NCBI GenBank assembly: GCA_027320105.1
Contig: DAHVMA010000087.1
Span: 1 to 64,000, forward strand
Length of the DNA: 64,000 nucleotides
DNA from: JAKAQB01 sp027320105
Lineage (GTDB): Bacteria; Actinomycetota; Acidimicrobiia; Acidimicrobiales; Palsa-688
Reading direction: 5' to 3'
Below are positions 1 through 7,781 of the stretch, piece by piece; within the stretch, counting starts at the first letter, position 1; every line of letters starts with the position of its first letter. Made by a program: the position numbers and the translations under genes. The notes below the pieces were generated by a model. It saw only the letters and a list, made by a program, of their open reading frames with translations, was not told the DNA's origin and made no database searches.

Positions 1-228
1 AGCCGTTCGGTCGTCTACTCCGTCCGCCTCACTCCCGACCAGACCGACGAGATCCAAAGGATCGCGGACGAAGCCGGAGCCCCTGCATCTGCATTGGTCC
101 GCGACTGGGTTGTCGAAGGGCTCGCAGCAGAACGCGCCGCCGCCTCCTCCCTGGACTCGCTGGTGGACACGCTGTCGCGCGACGTCGACAAGCTCCGCCG
201 CAGCGTCGCCCGGCGTCAGGCGTCCTGA
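1..228 (+). CDS. C-terminal part of a ribbon-helix-helix type DNA-binding protein (5' end outside window)
   Basis: Frame 1 is open from the first base to a TGA at 226-228, giving 75 residues with no start codon in the window. It begins with a short beta-strand-like stretch (SVVYSVRLTPDQ), followed by two helices (DEIQRIADEAG and ASALVRDWVVEGL). This is the layout of CopG/Arc ribbon-helix-helix proteins, in which the strand contacts DNA as a dimer. The C-terminal tail is charged and helical. Such proteins are often antitoxins or plasmid and mobile-element repressors, but the upstream partner is not visible, so a toxin-antitoxin role is only possible. The family rests on pattern alone. Confidence 0.55.
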   Translation, partial: SRSVVYSVRLTPDQTDEIQRIADEAGAPASALVRDWVVEGLAAERAAASSLDSLVDTLSRDVDKLRRSVARRQAS

Positions 229-363
229 TCATCGCCGGAGGTCCAAGCCTAGCCTGAGTAGGCGCGTGCCCCATGCAGAGCCCGTGACCAGCACGAACGC
301 AGGATCTGTAGAGCGAAGCCGCGCGAACATGCGATGTCACCTCCACCGGACATCACGACAGTA

Positions 364-379
364 GCTCCTATATAGGAGC
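364..379. repeat. 16-bp perfect palindrome
   Basis: GCTCCTAT followed directly by ATAGGAGC, a perfect AT-centred palindrome in otherwise GC-rich DNA. It lies one base before the 99-bp inverted-repeat element at 381. It could be an operator or part of the insertion site. No nearby gene start fits it. Confidence 0.6.
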
Positions 380-380
380 A

Positions 381-479
381 CTAGCAGGCTGTCGCAAAAC
401 GGCCCGGGAGTGGCCGTTCCGGGAGCAACGGTCCAGGTCGCCGAGCGCTTCGCGAACGCATTTTGCGACAGCCTGCTAG
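381..479. mobile_element. 99-bp MITE-like inverted-repeat element
   Basis: A perfect 19-bp inverted repeat, CTAGCAGGCTGTCGCAAAA (381-399) and its complement (461-479), bounds 61 bp with no credible ORF. The outermost CTAG on both sides could be a 4-bp target duplication, leaving 15-bp terminal repeats that begin CAGGCTGTCGCAAAA. The TGTCGCAAAA end resembles the ends of several IS families. The element carries no transposase, so it would have to be mobilised in trans. It could also be a solo palindrome with terminator-like folding. It ends 11 bp before the IS remnant and may be an independent insertion. Confidence 0.55.
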
Positions 480-512
480 CCGAGTTTCTTGGTGCGATTT
501 CTCGGGGCCTGC

Positions 513-1846
513 TCAGAGTGGACTTTCGCACTCCTGCGAGCTGCGCTGGAAGCGTCTGGGGACGCTGTGGGGTTGCTTTTGTGCTGCGGTGGCGAGGATG
601 TCGAGCATGCCGTCGAGGAGTTTCGGGTCGAGTGGCCCCGAGGATTTCCCGAGGATGACGCCGTTGTAATTCGTTCGGACCAGATGGCCCGGCGTAGCGC
701 CCCGAGAGCGTCGAGAAAGCTCGGCGTGGTCTTCTTCGGGTACCAGGACCGGGGGATCCAGTTCCGGGCGGCCCCGTGGGTGGGGATGTACCAGGTCCAG
801 ATGGCGGCGTAGAGCCACAGCGAGAGGGAGGCGGCCCGCTCGGGTCCGAGGCGTGTCCTGCATTGGGGATCCTCGGCGCCGAGGCACTGCTTGACTTCGC
901 GGTTGACGCATTCGATGGACTATCGGCCGGTGTAGTGGGAGGCGACCCAGGCGCCGGTGGCGTCAACATCGAGGTCGGTGGTGAAGAAGAAGTCGTCGTG
1001 CATGACCCCGGCAGGGTCTCGCACGATCATGAGGAGGACCATGTTGTGACGGTGGATCGAGTACCACAGCACTGGCTTGGTCCACACCAGGAGGTTCTTG
1101 GGTCGGCCCCGCCAGTCGACGGTGGCGGGGGCGAAGTCGGCGTTGGTGAGTTTGGCGGCCATCTGGGTTGGGGCCTCGAGGCGGGCTCCGCGGGTTCGGG
1201 GACGGCCCCGCTTGCCGGTCGGTGGCGGTGCAGCCTCGAAGAGGGCAGCGTCGCGACGCATCCGGGAGGTGACCGTAGTGCGTGGCAGGGCCGGGCCGGC
1301 CAGGCAGGCGTAGGCGCCGTCACCGCAGAGGTTGAAGTGCCGCTCGGGGAGCCAGGCGGACAGCTCGACGATGATCTGTTCTGCCAGCTCGGTGGTGGGT
1401 TTGGCGCCGCCTTTGCGGTGCAGGCGGACCCCGACGGGAACGCCGATGGGCATCGTCGCCCATGGCGGGATGACCCGCAAGGTGACGATCACCAAGTTGA
1501 GGCCGGTGGCGTAGACGACCTTGTTGCGGGTGGAGCGCACCGCGTCGCGGAAGCTTCCAGCCCCGTCGATCTTCCGGCCCGACTTCTTGTAGAGGCTGTT
1601 GTCGACGTCGAGGGTCACGACCCCCGCCGGGCACAAGGTGGCGACGGCGTGGACGACGAGCACTCTCCAGATCTGGTTGGTCGACCACCGCCCGGCCCGG
1701 AAGAAGCGGTGGTAGGCGTCGTGCGCCCGCCGAGCCTGTGGGTCGCCGGCGGCGACCATGGCGGTGACCGTCCGCCGGCCGGGGGCGAGGACCGATGATC
1801 GTGAGCTCGTGCACCACAGCTGTGGTGCACGTCGCTCGCGAGGCAA
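513..1846 (-). pseudogene. Transposase, broken by an in-frame TAG and a frameshift
   Basis: Reading leftward from 1846, the frame encodes a DDE-type transposase. Visible are VLAPGRRTV, a first catalytic Asp in TLDVDNSLYKKSGRK, a long core (RNKVVYATGLNLVIVTLRV) and a second Asp in FNLCGDGAY. At 920-922 a TAG interrupts the frame in HYTGR*SIE, where relatives have Trp (TGG). The same frame then continues as SIECVNREVKQCLG and LSLWLYAAIWTWYIPTHG, so the third catalytic acid (Glu) lies beyond the stop. At about 640-660 homology jumps frame to SSGPLDPKLLDGMLDILATAA, ending at 513. With the catalytic Glu lost, the product should be inactive. The first 20 residues, over the 1808-1831 palindrome, look atypical and the start is uncertain. 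Confidence 0.8.
1808..1831. repeat. 24-bp perfect palindrome at the IS transposase start
   Basis: CGTGCACCACAG is followed directly by its exact complement. It lies 15 bp inside the presumed transposase start and 25 bp from the IS end. It may be a transposase or regulator binding site, or a scar of an inversion. It is too symmetrical (24 of 24) to be expected by chance. Confidence 0.65.
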
Positions 1847-1948
1847 GATCGCACCGACCAGGATCTTTCACACCGGGGCCTTTCCCCACGTACCCGCCAC
1901 CCCAGGAGCACCGCTCCCCTCCGACCGCCGGTCCTCCTACCGACTGCG

Positions 1949-3610
1949 CTATGAGCGCCGGTCTTCCGAGCCGGCGGTGAACCGACGCCGGAGCTCGGCC
2001 TTGGCGACCTTGCCGGCGGGGGTCAGCGGCACCTCGTCCACGAGCTCGATGTGACGAGGCACCTTGTAATCGGCGAGCCGCTCGCCGCACCAGGCGCGTA
2101 GCTCGTCGGGCCCCACGTCGGAGCCCGGTCGAGCCACGACGACGTAGGCCCCGACCTCGCCGTAGACGGGGTCAGGCACGCCGAAGCCCGCGGTGAGCGC
2201 CACCGAGGGGTGGGTGCCGAGCACCGCTTCAACTTCGGCAGGGTAGACGTTGAAGCCACCTTGGATGTACAGCTCCTTCTTCCGGCCACGCACGACCAGA
2301 TGGCCGTCGGCCTCGGCTTCGACCATGTCGCCGGTCGCCAGCCAGCCGCCGGGGAGGAACGCCTCGGCGGACTCCTCGGCCATGTCCCAGTAGCCCGCGG
2401 CGACGCAGGCCCCGCGCAGCTGGAGCTCGCCGACCGTGCCTGGTCGCACCTCGCTCCCGGTCTCGTCGACGACTCGGCCCTCGAAGTCGCCGATCACGAC
2501 GCCAATGCTGCGGGTTACGGTGTCGAGGTCGTCGCCCCGGGCCGAGAGCACTGCGGCGCCGGAGCTTTCCGAGAGCCCGTAGAGGTTGATCAGCTCGGTG
2601 TCGGGCCATGTGGCGGCCACCTGGCGGGCCAATGAGGGGTCGAGGATCGAACCGCCGACGATGACTTGGCGAAGCGAGCCGGTGTCGACACGGTGCGCTC
2701 CGAGCGCCTGCAGCAGCATCACGAACATGGTGGGGACCCCTGCCAGCACGGTGGTGCGGTGCTCGGCGATGGCGTCGAGCACCGCGATGGGGGAGAACCC
2801 CGGCAGGAGGACGACGGTCCCACCAGCCACCAACAATGAAAGGATGCCGCAGGTCAGCCCCCCGACGTGGTTGAGGGGGAGGGCGCCGACGGTAGAGGTG
2901 TGCTCGTCCCATCCGAGGTGGGCGACCTGTGCTCGAGCCGAGGCGAGCAGGCTCAGGTGGGTGAGGACCGCCCCCCGAGGTGTGCCCGTGGTGCCTGAGG
3001 TGTACAAGATGACGGCCGGGTCCGCAGGGGCCGGCGTCCCAGTCGCGGTGAGACCGATGGTGGCGGCGCCGGCGTCCACCAGCTCGTCGAAGGTGGCGGC
3101 GCCGGGCATGCTGCCCCCGTCTGCGGGCGAGCCGAGGAACACGAAGCGCTCCACCGTGGGGATCTCGCTCCGAAAGCCCGCCAAGAAGGTGGCGAAATCG
3201 AACTCGGCGGTCGTGGCTGGGCAGAGCAGGAGCCGGGCCCCAGATTGGTTGAGCATGGTGCGGAGCTCTTGGGCACGGTAGCGGGGATTGAGGGTGACGA
3301 GCGCTGCGCCCAGGCGGGCTGTCCCGAAGAGGAGCCCCAACCATTCGAAGCCGTTGGGCGCGGCCACCGCCACCCGGTCCCCGGGACGGATCCCCCATGC
3401 GTACAGCCCCGCTGCCACGTCGGTGGCCAGGTGGTCGAGCTCGTCGAAGGCGACGCGTCGGCCGTCGACGACGACGAAGGTCCGCCCTGCGTCGTGGACC
3501 GCCCGCCAGGCGAGCAGCTCGCCGATGGTGGCGGGCGCCGCGGCAGCCGTGGGAGACGTCAGGCCACGGTCATGGGCCACGGGCACCGCCTCATCGTACG
3601 GGGAGCCCAC
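1949..3610 (-). CDS. AMP-dependent acyl-CoA synthetase/ligase (FadD-like)
   Basis: A 553-residue member of the ANL (acyl/aryl-CoA synthetase) superfamily, which activates carboxylic acids through an acyl-adenylate to the CoA thioester in the cytoplasm. The P-loop is ILYTSGTTGTPRG (201-213). The adenylate motif is YGLSESSG (344-351), GELQLRG is near 394, GWLATGD is at 422-428 and the hinge GRKKELYIQGGFNVYP is at 442-457. The catalytic Lys is in PAGKVAKAEL (about K534). Length is normal. The Ile-Gln pair after the hinge (YIQGG rather than ISGG) is a common variant. No beta-oxidation gene lies beside it, so the substrate (fatty, aromatic or other acid) cannot be named. ATG at 3610 is the first start in frame. 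Confidence 0.9.
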   Translation of the reverse strand: MGSPYDEAVPVAHDRGLTSPTAAAAPATIGELLAWRAVHDAGRTFVVVDGRRVAFDELDHLATDVAAGLYAWGIRPGDRVAVAAPNGFEWLGLLFGTARLGAALVTLNPRYRAQELRTMLNQSGARLLLCPATTAEFDFATFLAGFRSEIPTVERFVFLGSPADGGSMPGAATFDELVDAGAATIGLTATGTPAPADPAVILYTSGTTGTPRGAVLTHLSLLASARAQVAHLGWDEHTSTVGALPLNHVGGLTCGILSLLVAGGTVVLLPGFSPIAVLDAIAEHRTTVLAGVPTMFVMLLQALGAHRVDTGSLRQVIVGGSILDPSLARQVAATWPDTELINLYGLSESSGAAVLSARGDDLDTVTRSIGVVIGDFEGRVVDETGSEVRPGTVGELQLRGACVAAGYWDMAEESAEAFLPGGWLATGDMVEAEADGHLVVRGRKKELYIQGGFNVYPAEVEAVLGTHPSVALTAGFGVPDPVYGEVGAYVVVARPGSDVGPDELRAWCGERLADYKVPRHIELVDEVPLTPAGKVAKAELRRRFTAGSEDRRS

Positions 3611-4071
3611 TCCCCGTACAAGCGCATCCGCTTCGCCGCTCCGGCGGTCATGGTCGTCTCGGGCGGGCCTGAAGGGCCCAGGTACTCGTCGCGAGTACTT
3701 CTCACAGCCCCGCGCCTGCCTGCGTTCCTCGCCTCCGGCGAAATCCTTCGGCTGGGGCTTGCACTACGACGCCGAGGGCCGCATCACCCTGCACGCGGCG
3801 ATCCGACCCTCACCCAGCTGCGTGCTATGCGCACCAGCCGCTCCCGCAGCTGAAGTGCTGGTCCCGCCACCATGGGTTGCCCCGTCCCGTATGCGGAACG
3901 GCCTAGGGGGCACGGTCGGACCCCGGTCCCGGACCAGCAAGTCGATCCTGCTGCGAGAGAAGATCATGATGCTGTGTCCAGCGGGCTCCTACGCTCCAGG
4001 CCACCAGGGTCAGGCTCCAGGCGAGGATGGGACTGGCGCGACAGGTCCCGGCAACGAGGAGGACACGATCG
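3611..4071. other. 461-bp intergenic region without a credible gene
   Basis: The region separates the ligase start (minus) from the DDN gene start (plus) and should hold both promoters. An inverted repeat GTACTC-gtcgc-GAGTAC lies at about 3682-3698. A short stretch on the plus strand reads WGLHYDAEGRITLHA, which might be a relic of a coding sequence, but no family could be assigned. Nothing else stands out. Confidence 0.4.
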
Positions 4072-4563
4072 ATGGGACGCTACGACGACTACGTGCGGTG
4101 GTTGTATCGGGGTGGCCACCCGAATGGTTTCGCCCGACTCCAGAACCGGGCTTGGGCTGCGGCCTCTGCGGCTGGGATCTGGCCCAGGCGAGCCGCGGCG
4201 CTCGAAGTACGGGGACGGCGCAGCGGCCGCGCCATCTCGTTCCCGGTCGTGATCGCCGAGCACGAAGGAGGGCGCTACCTGGTCGCGATGCTCGGTGAGG
4301 AGACGAACTGGGTGCGCAATCTGCGGGCGGCGGACGGCCGGGCGACGCTCCGGCACGGCCGCACTGAGGCCGTGCGGCTCGAGGAGGTTCCTGCGGGCGC
4401 CCGGCCGGCGATCCTGCGCCGCTACCTGGCCGTGGCACCGGGGGCTCGGCCCCACATCCCCGTTGATCGCCATGCCCCGCTCGAGCAGCTCGAGCGGATC
4501 GCCCCGCAGATCCCCGTCTTCCGCGTCGTCCCCGTTACCGCCGCAGCCGAACCCACTCGGTGA
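4072..4563 (+). CDS. Nitroreductase/DDN-family F420-dependent oxidoreductase
   Basis: A 163-residue protein of the deazaflavin-dependent nitroreductase (DDN) family: a split-barrel fold that binds F420 or a related flavin and reduces varied substrates. Typical features are an N-terminal helix leading to AALEVRGRRSGRAISFPVV (the family's 'TTGRRSGK.R..PL' element), then YLVAMLGEETNWVRNLRAADGRATL, close to the family's 'V.S.GG...P.W..NL.A.P.V.'. The ATG at 4072 has GAGGAGGAC 8-16 bases upstream, which decides the start over an ATG 45 bases earlier. F420 enzymes are common in actinobacteria. The substrate is unknown. Confidence 0.85.
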   Translation: MGRYDDYVRWLYRGGHPNGFARLQNRAWAAASAAGIWPRRAAALEVRGRRSGRAISFPVVIAEHEGGRYLVAMLGEETNWVRNLRAADGRATLRHGRTEAVRLEEVPAGARPAILRRYLAVAPGARPHIPVDRHAPLEQLERIAPQIPVFRVVPVTAAAEPTR

Positions 4564-4687
4564 GGTGCTCGCTCGGCCGTCAGGACGTCGGTGCCGCGCC
4601 GCATCGCGACCTCCCCGATCCTATCCAGGCCCGCCCGGAGACCGATGGTCAACCGGGCGTGGCCTTTGATGGATGTCCCGCTGATGT

Positions 4688-5377
4688 TCAGGCCAGGTGC
4701 TTGGTCGCTTCCCGACGGGACAGGCTCGAGAGGACCTCGGCCCGGGCGTCTACGAAGGTTCGCACCCACTCCGGCTCGGTCCGGGCATAGTCGCGAAGCG
4801 CCCAGCCGATGGCCTTGCGGACGAAGAAGTCCTCATCGGAGGCGTTGGCGTCGATCACCTCCGCGAGCAGCTCGACATCGGTACGGTCCCGAGCCCCGAG
4901 CTGGGCGATGATGCTCGTCCGGCGCAGCCAACGATCCCGATCCTGTGACCAGGCCAGGACCAGCGGGCGCAGCGTCGCCGGGTGGGCGCGAAGGAGCCGG
5001 CCTATGCGTGGGGCGACGGCGTCGACGTGGTCCCACCACGCACCGGTGACGATCATCTCCTCGTACAGCGCTACGAGCTCGAGCGCGCCGTCGGCCAAGG
5101 GGAGGCTGGTGAGCTCGACTGCCGCGCAGCGGTGCTCCCGGTAGGTCGCTCCCCGCCAGAGGGCAGCCGCGCTGGCCCCGAGCTCGGATGCCGAGCCCGG
5201 GGGATGTCGCCGGGCTGCCGCCTTGGTCACCGACCGCACGGTCGGCACGGCCACGCCCAGGTAGGGCATCTTCGACTTCATGTACGCCTGCATCTTCGGG
5301 GCGCGGCCAGGGTCGGCGGCTGCCGCCAGCCCGTCGCAGGCGGCGCCGATCAGCAGGGGGTCGGCCTCCGCGGCCAC
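4688..5377 (-). CDS. AlkD-like DNA alkylation repair HEAT-repeat protein
   Basis: About 229 residues from a GTG at 5377, the family's usual size. AlkD-type glycosylases excise positively charged alkylated purines (3-methyladenine, 7-methylguanine) using a HEAT-like superhelix rather than base flipping. Matching segments are KMPYLGVAVPTVRSVTK near the N-terminus, WWDHVDAVAPRIGRLL in the middle, and DRWLRRTSIIAQLGARD followed by DEDFFVRKAIGWALRDYART near the end. The last two contain the Trp, Arg and Asp positions that line the DNA-binding cleft in the family. The frame stays open upstream to 5680, but that part is the shadow of the glyoxalase gene. The 31-bp gap to that gene on the same strand suggests co-transcription. 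Confidence 0.85.
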   Translation of the reverse strand: MAAEADPLLIGAACDGLAAAADPGRAPKMQAYMKSKMPYLGVAVPTVRSVTKAAARRHPPGSASELGASAAALWRGATYREHRCAAVELTSLPLADGALELVALYEEMIVTGAWWDHVDAVAPRIGRLLRAHPATLRPLVLAWSQDRDRWLRRTSIIAQLGARDRTDVELLAEVIDANASDEDFFVRKAIGWALRDYARTEPEWVRTFVDARAEVLSSLSRREATKHLA

Positions 5378-5408
5378 CCGCTCGGCTCGCCGCTGCGGGC
5401 GCGTCGTG

Positions 5409-5789
5409 TCAGTGCCCGTGGTGGACGGCCTCGACGTTGTGGCCGTCTGGGTCACGTAGGAACACCGCGTAGTAGCCCGGGTGGTACTCGGGCCACTCGC
5501 GCGGGGCGTGCAGGACCTCTGCCCCGGCGTCCACCGCCGCCTCGTGCACTGCATCGACCGCGGCCCGATCAGGAGCAGAGAACGCGACGTGCAGCTCCCG
5601 TGACTCTTGGCCGGCGGCCGGGCTGAGCCAGAAGCTGGGGGTACCGTCAGGGCCGGACAATCCAACGACGAGGCTTTCACCTTCTGAGAAGCGCATCGAC
5701 TCGCGCATCCCGATCGGCGCGAACACCCTCGAGTAGAAGCCGAGCGAGCCCTCCACGTCGGCTACCTGCACCCCGAGATGATCGAGCAC
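5409..5789 (-). CDS. VOC/glyoxalase-fold protein
   Basis: A 126-residue protein with two beta-alpha-beta-beta-beta units, as in glyoxalase I, fosfomycin-resistance and extradiol dioxygenase proteins. Candidate metal ligands are His4 (MLDHLGVQVAD), His68 (LHVAFSAPD) and the terminal Glu in DPDGHNVEAVHH. The ending PGYYAVFLRDPDGHNVE is the classic family C-terminus. The substrate cannot be predicted. It lies 31 bp upstream of the AlkD-like gene on the same strand, which may place it in a detoxification/repair operon, but that is inference. Confidence 0.88.
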   Translation of the reverse strand: MLDHLGVQVADVEGSLGFYSRVFAPIGMRESMRFSEGESLVVGLSGPDGTPSFWLSPAAGQESRELHVAFSAPDRAAVDAVHEAAVDAGAEVLHAPREWPEYHPGYYAVFLRDPDGHNVEAVHHGH

Positions 5790-5961
5790 GCCGAGATGCT
5801 ACATGCGTGGCCGGAGACCTCGCCTCAATAGGTACCCGTGACACCACCGGGCGAAGGCAGCTGCCGGTGGTTTACGGTCGAGGCTGGGCCGGTGTCACCG
5901 TGCGCCGCAGAGTCCTGCCCAGGCGACCTGCCCCGGGTGGTTCCCGCACAGCGGCGGTGCG

Positions 5962-6561
5962 TCAGCTTCGCTTCGAGGACCATACAGCTCGCCCGAGGAG
6001 GGACGCCTGATCGAGGAGCATGGTGAACAGCTCGAAAGCTTCAGTGGTTCCGGCGGTGTCGCCCGACGCCAACAGGTCGAGGAGCAGGCCGCGGGTGACC
6101 GCCAGGCCGAGGCGGGCAGCCCTCCGAGCGTCTGTCTTGTCGATTCCGGCGCCGATCATTGACTCGGTGACGGGGGAGAGCCAGCCTTCGATTGCCTCTT
6201 CCAAGAAGCCCTCGGTTCCCGGCCGTCCCAAGAGCGCATGCGAGTAGATCTCGAAGAACAGCCGCTCTTGGGCCCGCAAGGAGAGATCCGCCAGCTGATC
6301 CCACAGTCGACGCGCGTCGCTGGCCGAAAGTGCGGCGTCGCCGAGCGTCTGACGCTCGCGTCGCTCGACTTCGCGCACGACGGCGACGAGCAGTCCCTCC
6401 CGTGAGCCGAAGTGGTAGATGAGCATCCGGTGGCTCGTGCCGATCGCCGAAGCGATCTCCCGGAGGCTCAGGTCCACGATCCCGTTGATCAGAGCGTGAT
6501 CGACGGCGGCCTCGAGCAGCCGGTCGCGGGCTTGCGAGCTAGACACACCCAACCGTACCAT
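5962..6561 (-). CDS. TetR-family transcriptional regulator
   Basis: About 199 residues. The N-terminal HTH spans residues 8-55: ARDRLLEAAVDHALINGI, LSLREIASAIGTSHRMLIYHF, then GSREGLLVAVV. The C-terminal ligand domain is all helical. It is divergent from the SRPBCC gene at 6600, with a 34-bp perfect palindrome (6553-6586) between and partly inside the 5' end. That is the classic arrangement for a TetR repressor controlling itself and the neighbour. ATGs at 6579, 6570 and 6561 all fall inside the palindrome. I give the last, closest to the conserved helix. No good ribosome site is seen, so the mRNA may be leaderless or start at a downstream GTG. The ligand is unknown. Confidence 0.88.
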   Translation of the reverse strand: MVRLGVSSSQARDRLLEAAVDHALINGIVDLSLREIASAIGTSHRMLIYHFGSREGLLVAVVREVERRERQTLGDAALSASDARRLWDQLADLSLRAQERLFFEIYSHALLGRPGTEGFLEEAIEGWLSPVTESMIGAGIDKTDARRAARLGLAVTRGLLLDLLASGDTAGTTEAFELFTMLLDQASLLGRAVWSSKRS

Positions 6562-6586
6562 GTGGTACATGTACCACATGGTACGG
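6553..6586. promoter_or_regulatory. 34-bp perfect palindromic operator (TetR/SRPBCC)
   Basis: CCGTACCATGTGGTACA (6553-6569) is followed directly by its exact reverse complement (6570-6586). Each half contains GTACCAtGTGGTAC, itself nearly palindromic, so two overlapping dimer sites may be present, as in the QacR- and CprB-like double-dimer mode of TetR proteins. It ends just before the GAGAGGAG ribosome site of the SRPBCC gene and covers the start of tetR, so binding would block both transcripts. Confidence 0.85.
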
Positions 6587-6599
6587 GAGAGGAGACGAA

Positions 6600-7055
6600 G
6601 TGGTGGGCCAGCTGTCGGTTGAAGCCAAGGGGACGACCCGAGCAGATCCCCAGATCGTGTGGTCGCTCGTGTCCGATGCGAACACCTATGCAAGATGGGG
6701 GCCGTGGAATGACGGGGGCTACCGCCCACCCGCCGCGGGCCCCTCTCGCAAGGGGTCTGTCCAATGGTTTCGTTACGGGCGGCGCACCACCAGCGTCGAG
6801 GAGATCCTCGAGGTGGAAGAGCCCTGCCGCGTCGTCTACAAGGTGGTGAGCGGCCTTCCTGCCAAGAACTATCGGGCGGAGGTGACGCTGACGGCGGCAC
6901 CTTCTGGCGGCACGTCGATCCGCTGGGCGGCCACGTGGGACAAGACGTTCCTGGGCAAGGTGGTGCGACGCAAGCTGCAGCAGATCTACCCCGAAGTCGT
7001 CAGCGCCTTGGTCGCCGCGGCTGATCATCAACAGGCCTCGAGCACCCGGCCATGA
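6600..7055 (+). CDS. SRPBCC (START-like) family protein
   Basis: A 151-residue protein with the polyketide cyclase/START-like fold: a helix-grip cavity for a hydrophobic ligand. It starts LSVEAKGTTRADPQIVWSLV and continues DANTYARWGPWNDGGY, the usual 'a.v.Ad.e.vW.ll.D...y..W.p' signature. Middle strands include VEEILEVEEPCRVVYKVVS and the end is a long amphipathic helix. The GTG start at 6600 is preceded by GAGAGGAG. It is controlled, by inference, by the divergent TetR protein whose operator abuts its ribosome site. The biochemical role is unknown; lipid or polyketide handling is typical of the fold. Confidence 0.82.
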   Translation: MVGQLSVEAKGTTRADPQIVWSLVSDANTYARWGPWNDGGYRPPAAGPSRKGSVQWFRYGRRTTSVEEILEVEEPCRVVYKVVSGLPAKNYRAEVTLTAAPSGGTSIRWAATWDKTFLGKVVRRKLQQIYPEVVSALVAAADHQQASSTRP

Positions 7056-7091
7056 CTCGTCAATTACAGCAAAGGGGCTGGGCGCAGCTCG

Positions 7092-7781
7092 TCATCTTCC
7101 GAGACCGTGCTCGCGTGCGTAGCGGGCCGCGGCGTTGCGGTCGAAGGATCCGGTCTTGGCGAAGATGCGGTTGATGTGGCTCTTGACGGTGTGGATGCTG
7201 ATGTAGAGCTCTGCTGCAATGTCGGGGTTGGCCATCCCCCTGGCGATCATCGACAAGATTTCTGCCTCTCTTTTCGTGAGGCCGTCGGGGAGATCGTCGA
7301 GAAGCTCTGTGACAGGCTCGTCAGCGGGGAGGCTGCGCGCGGCTGCGGCGAGGAGTCGCTCTTGGATGGACCGGTCGAGCACGGCAAGGCCGTTCACGGC
7401 GCTGCGAAGGGCGTGGGCGATGTCGGAGCGATCGGCGTCCTTGGTGAGATAGCCGCGGGCCCCGGCTTGGAGAGCGGCGAGCACCGAGGCGTCGTCGGCG
7501 TAGGTGGTGAGGACGACGATCGCGACGCCGGGGTGCCGCTCGGTCAGGAGGCGGGCCGTCTCGGTGCCGTCGAGGACTGGCATGTGCAGGTCGAGGAGGA
7601 CCGCATCGGGGTCGTGGATTCCGACGAGGTCGAGTGCTTCTCTCCCGTCCGCCGCTCCGGCGACCACATCGATGTCGGGGAGCAGGCCGAGCATCAGCAT
7701 CAGACCCTCGCGAACGCTGGCCTGGTCGTCGGCCACGATGACTCGGAGTGGTCGGGGGTGCTCCGCCTCTGTGCCGATCAT
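7092..7781 (-). CDS. NarL/FixJ-type response regulator
   Basis: 229 residues. Receiver domain at 12-130: acidic pair in VIVADDQ (D18, D19), phosphoacceptor D64 in VLLDLHMP, and Lys in YLTKDAD. LuxR-type HTH at about 165-225: LTKREAEILSMIARGMANPDIAAELYIS and HTVKSHINRIFAKTG in separate helices. The ATG overlaps the stop of the upstream kinase gene by four bases (ATGA), so the pair is translationally coupled. It is likely phosphorylated by that kinase. By position, the MacB-like ABC exporter transcribed the other way from 9197 is a probable target, as in LiaRS/DesKR-type systems that sense envelope stress; this target is inference. Confidence 0.93.
   Translation of the reverse strand: MIGTEAEHPRPLRVIVADDQASVREGLMLMLGLLPDIDVVAGAADGREALDLVGIHDPDAVLLDLHMPVLDGTETARLLTERHPGVAIVVLTTYADDASVLAALQAGARGYLTKDADRSDIAHALRSAVNGLAVLDRSIQERLLAAAARSLPADEPVTELLDDLPDGLTKREAEILSMIARGMANPDIAAELYISIHTVKSHINRIFAKTGSFDRNAAARYAREHGLGR

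Larger units (their letters stand above)
491..1855 (-). mobile_element. Degraded insertion sequence (IS4/IS701-like DDE type)
   Basis: The segment carries one broken DDE transposase on the minus strand (513-1846). Short candidate terminal inverted repeats are GGTGCGAT at 491-498 and ATCGCACC at 1848-1855. They give a length of about 1.37 kb, right for an element with one transposase of roughly 440 residues. No flanking target duplication is evident (CTT on the left, GAC on the right). The ends are less certain than the transposase. Stop and frameshift mutations indicate that the copy is dead unless helped in trans. Confidence 0.6.

Noticed and set aside
3760..3850. A gene fragment reading WGLHYDAEGRITLHA in the 3.7-kb gap
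   Set aside because: Similarity to repeat proteins rests on one short stretch; there is no start, no flanking homology and no usable reading frame.
5378..5680. N-terminal extension of the AlkD-like protein to 330 residues
   Set aside because: The extra 101 residues lie over the glyoxalase gene in another frame and have Ser/Thr/Arg-rich, motif-free composition. The family length is about 230.
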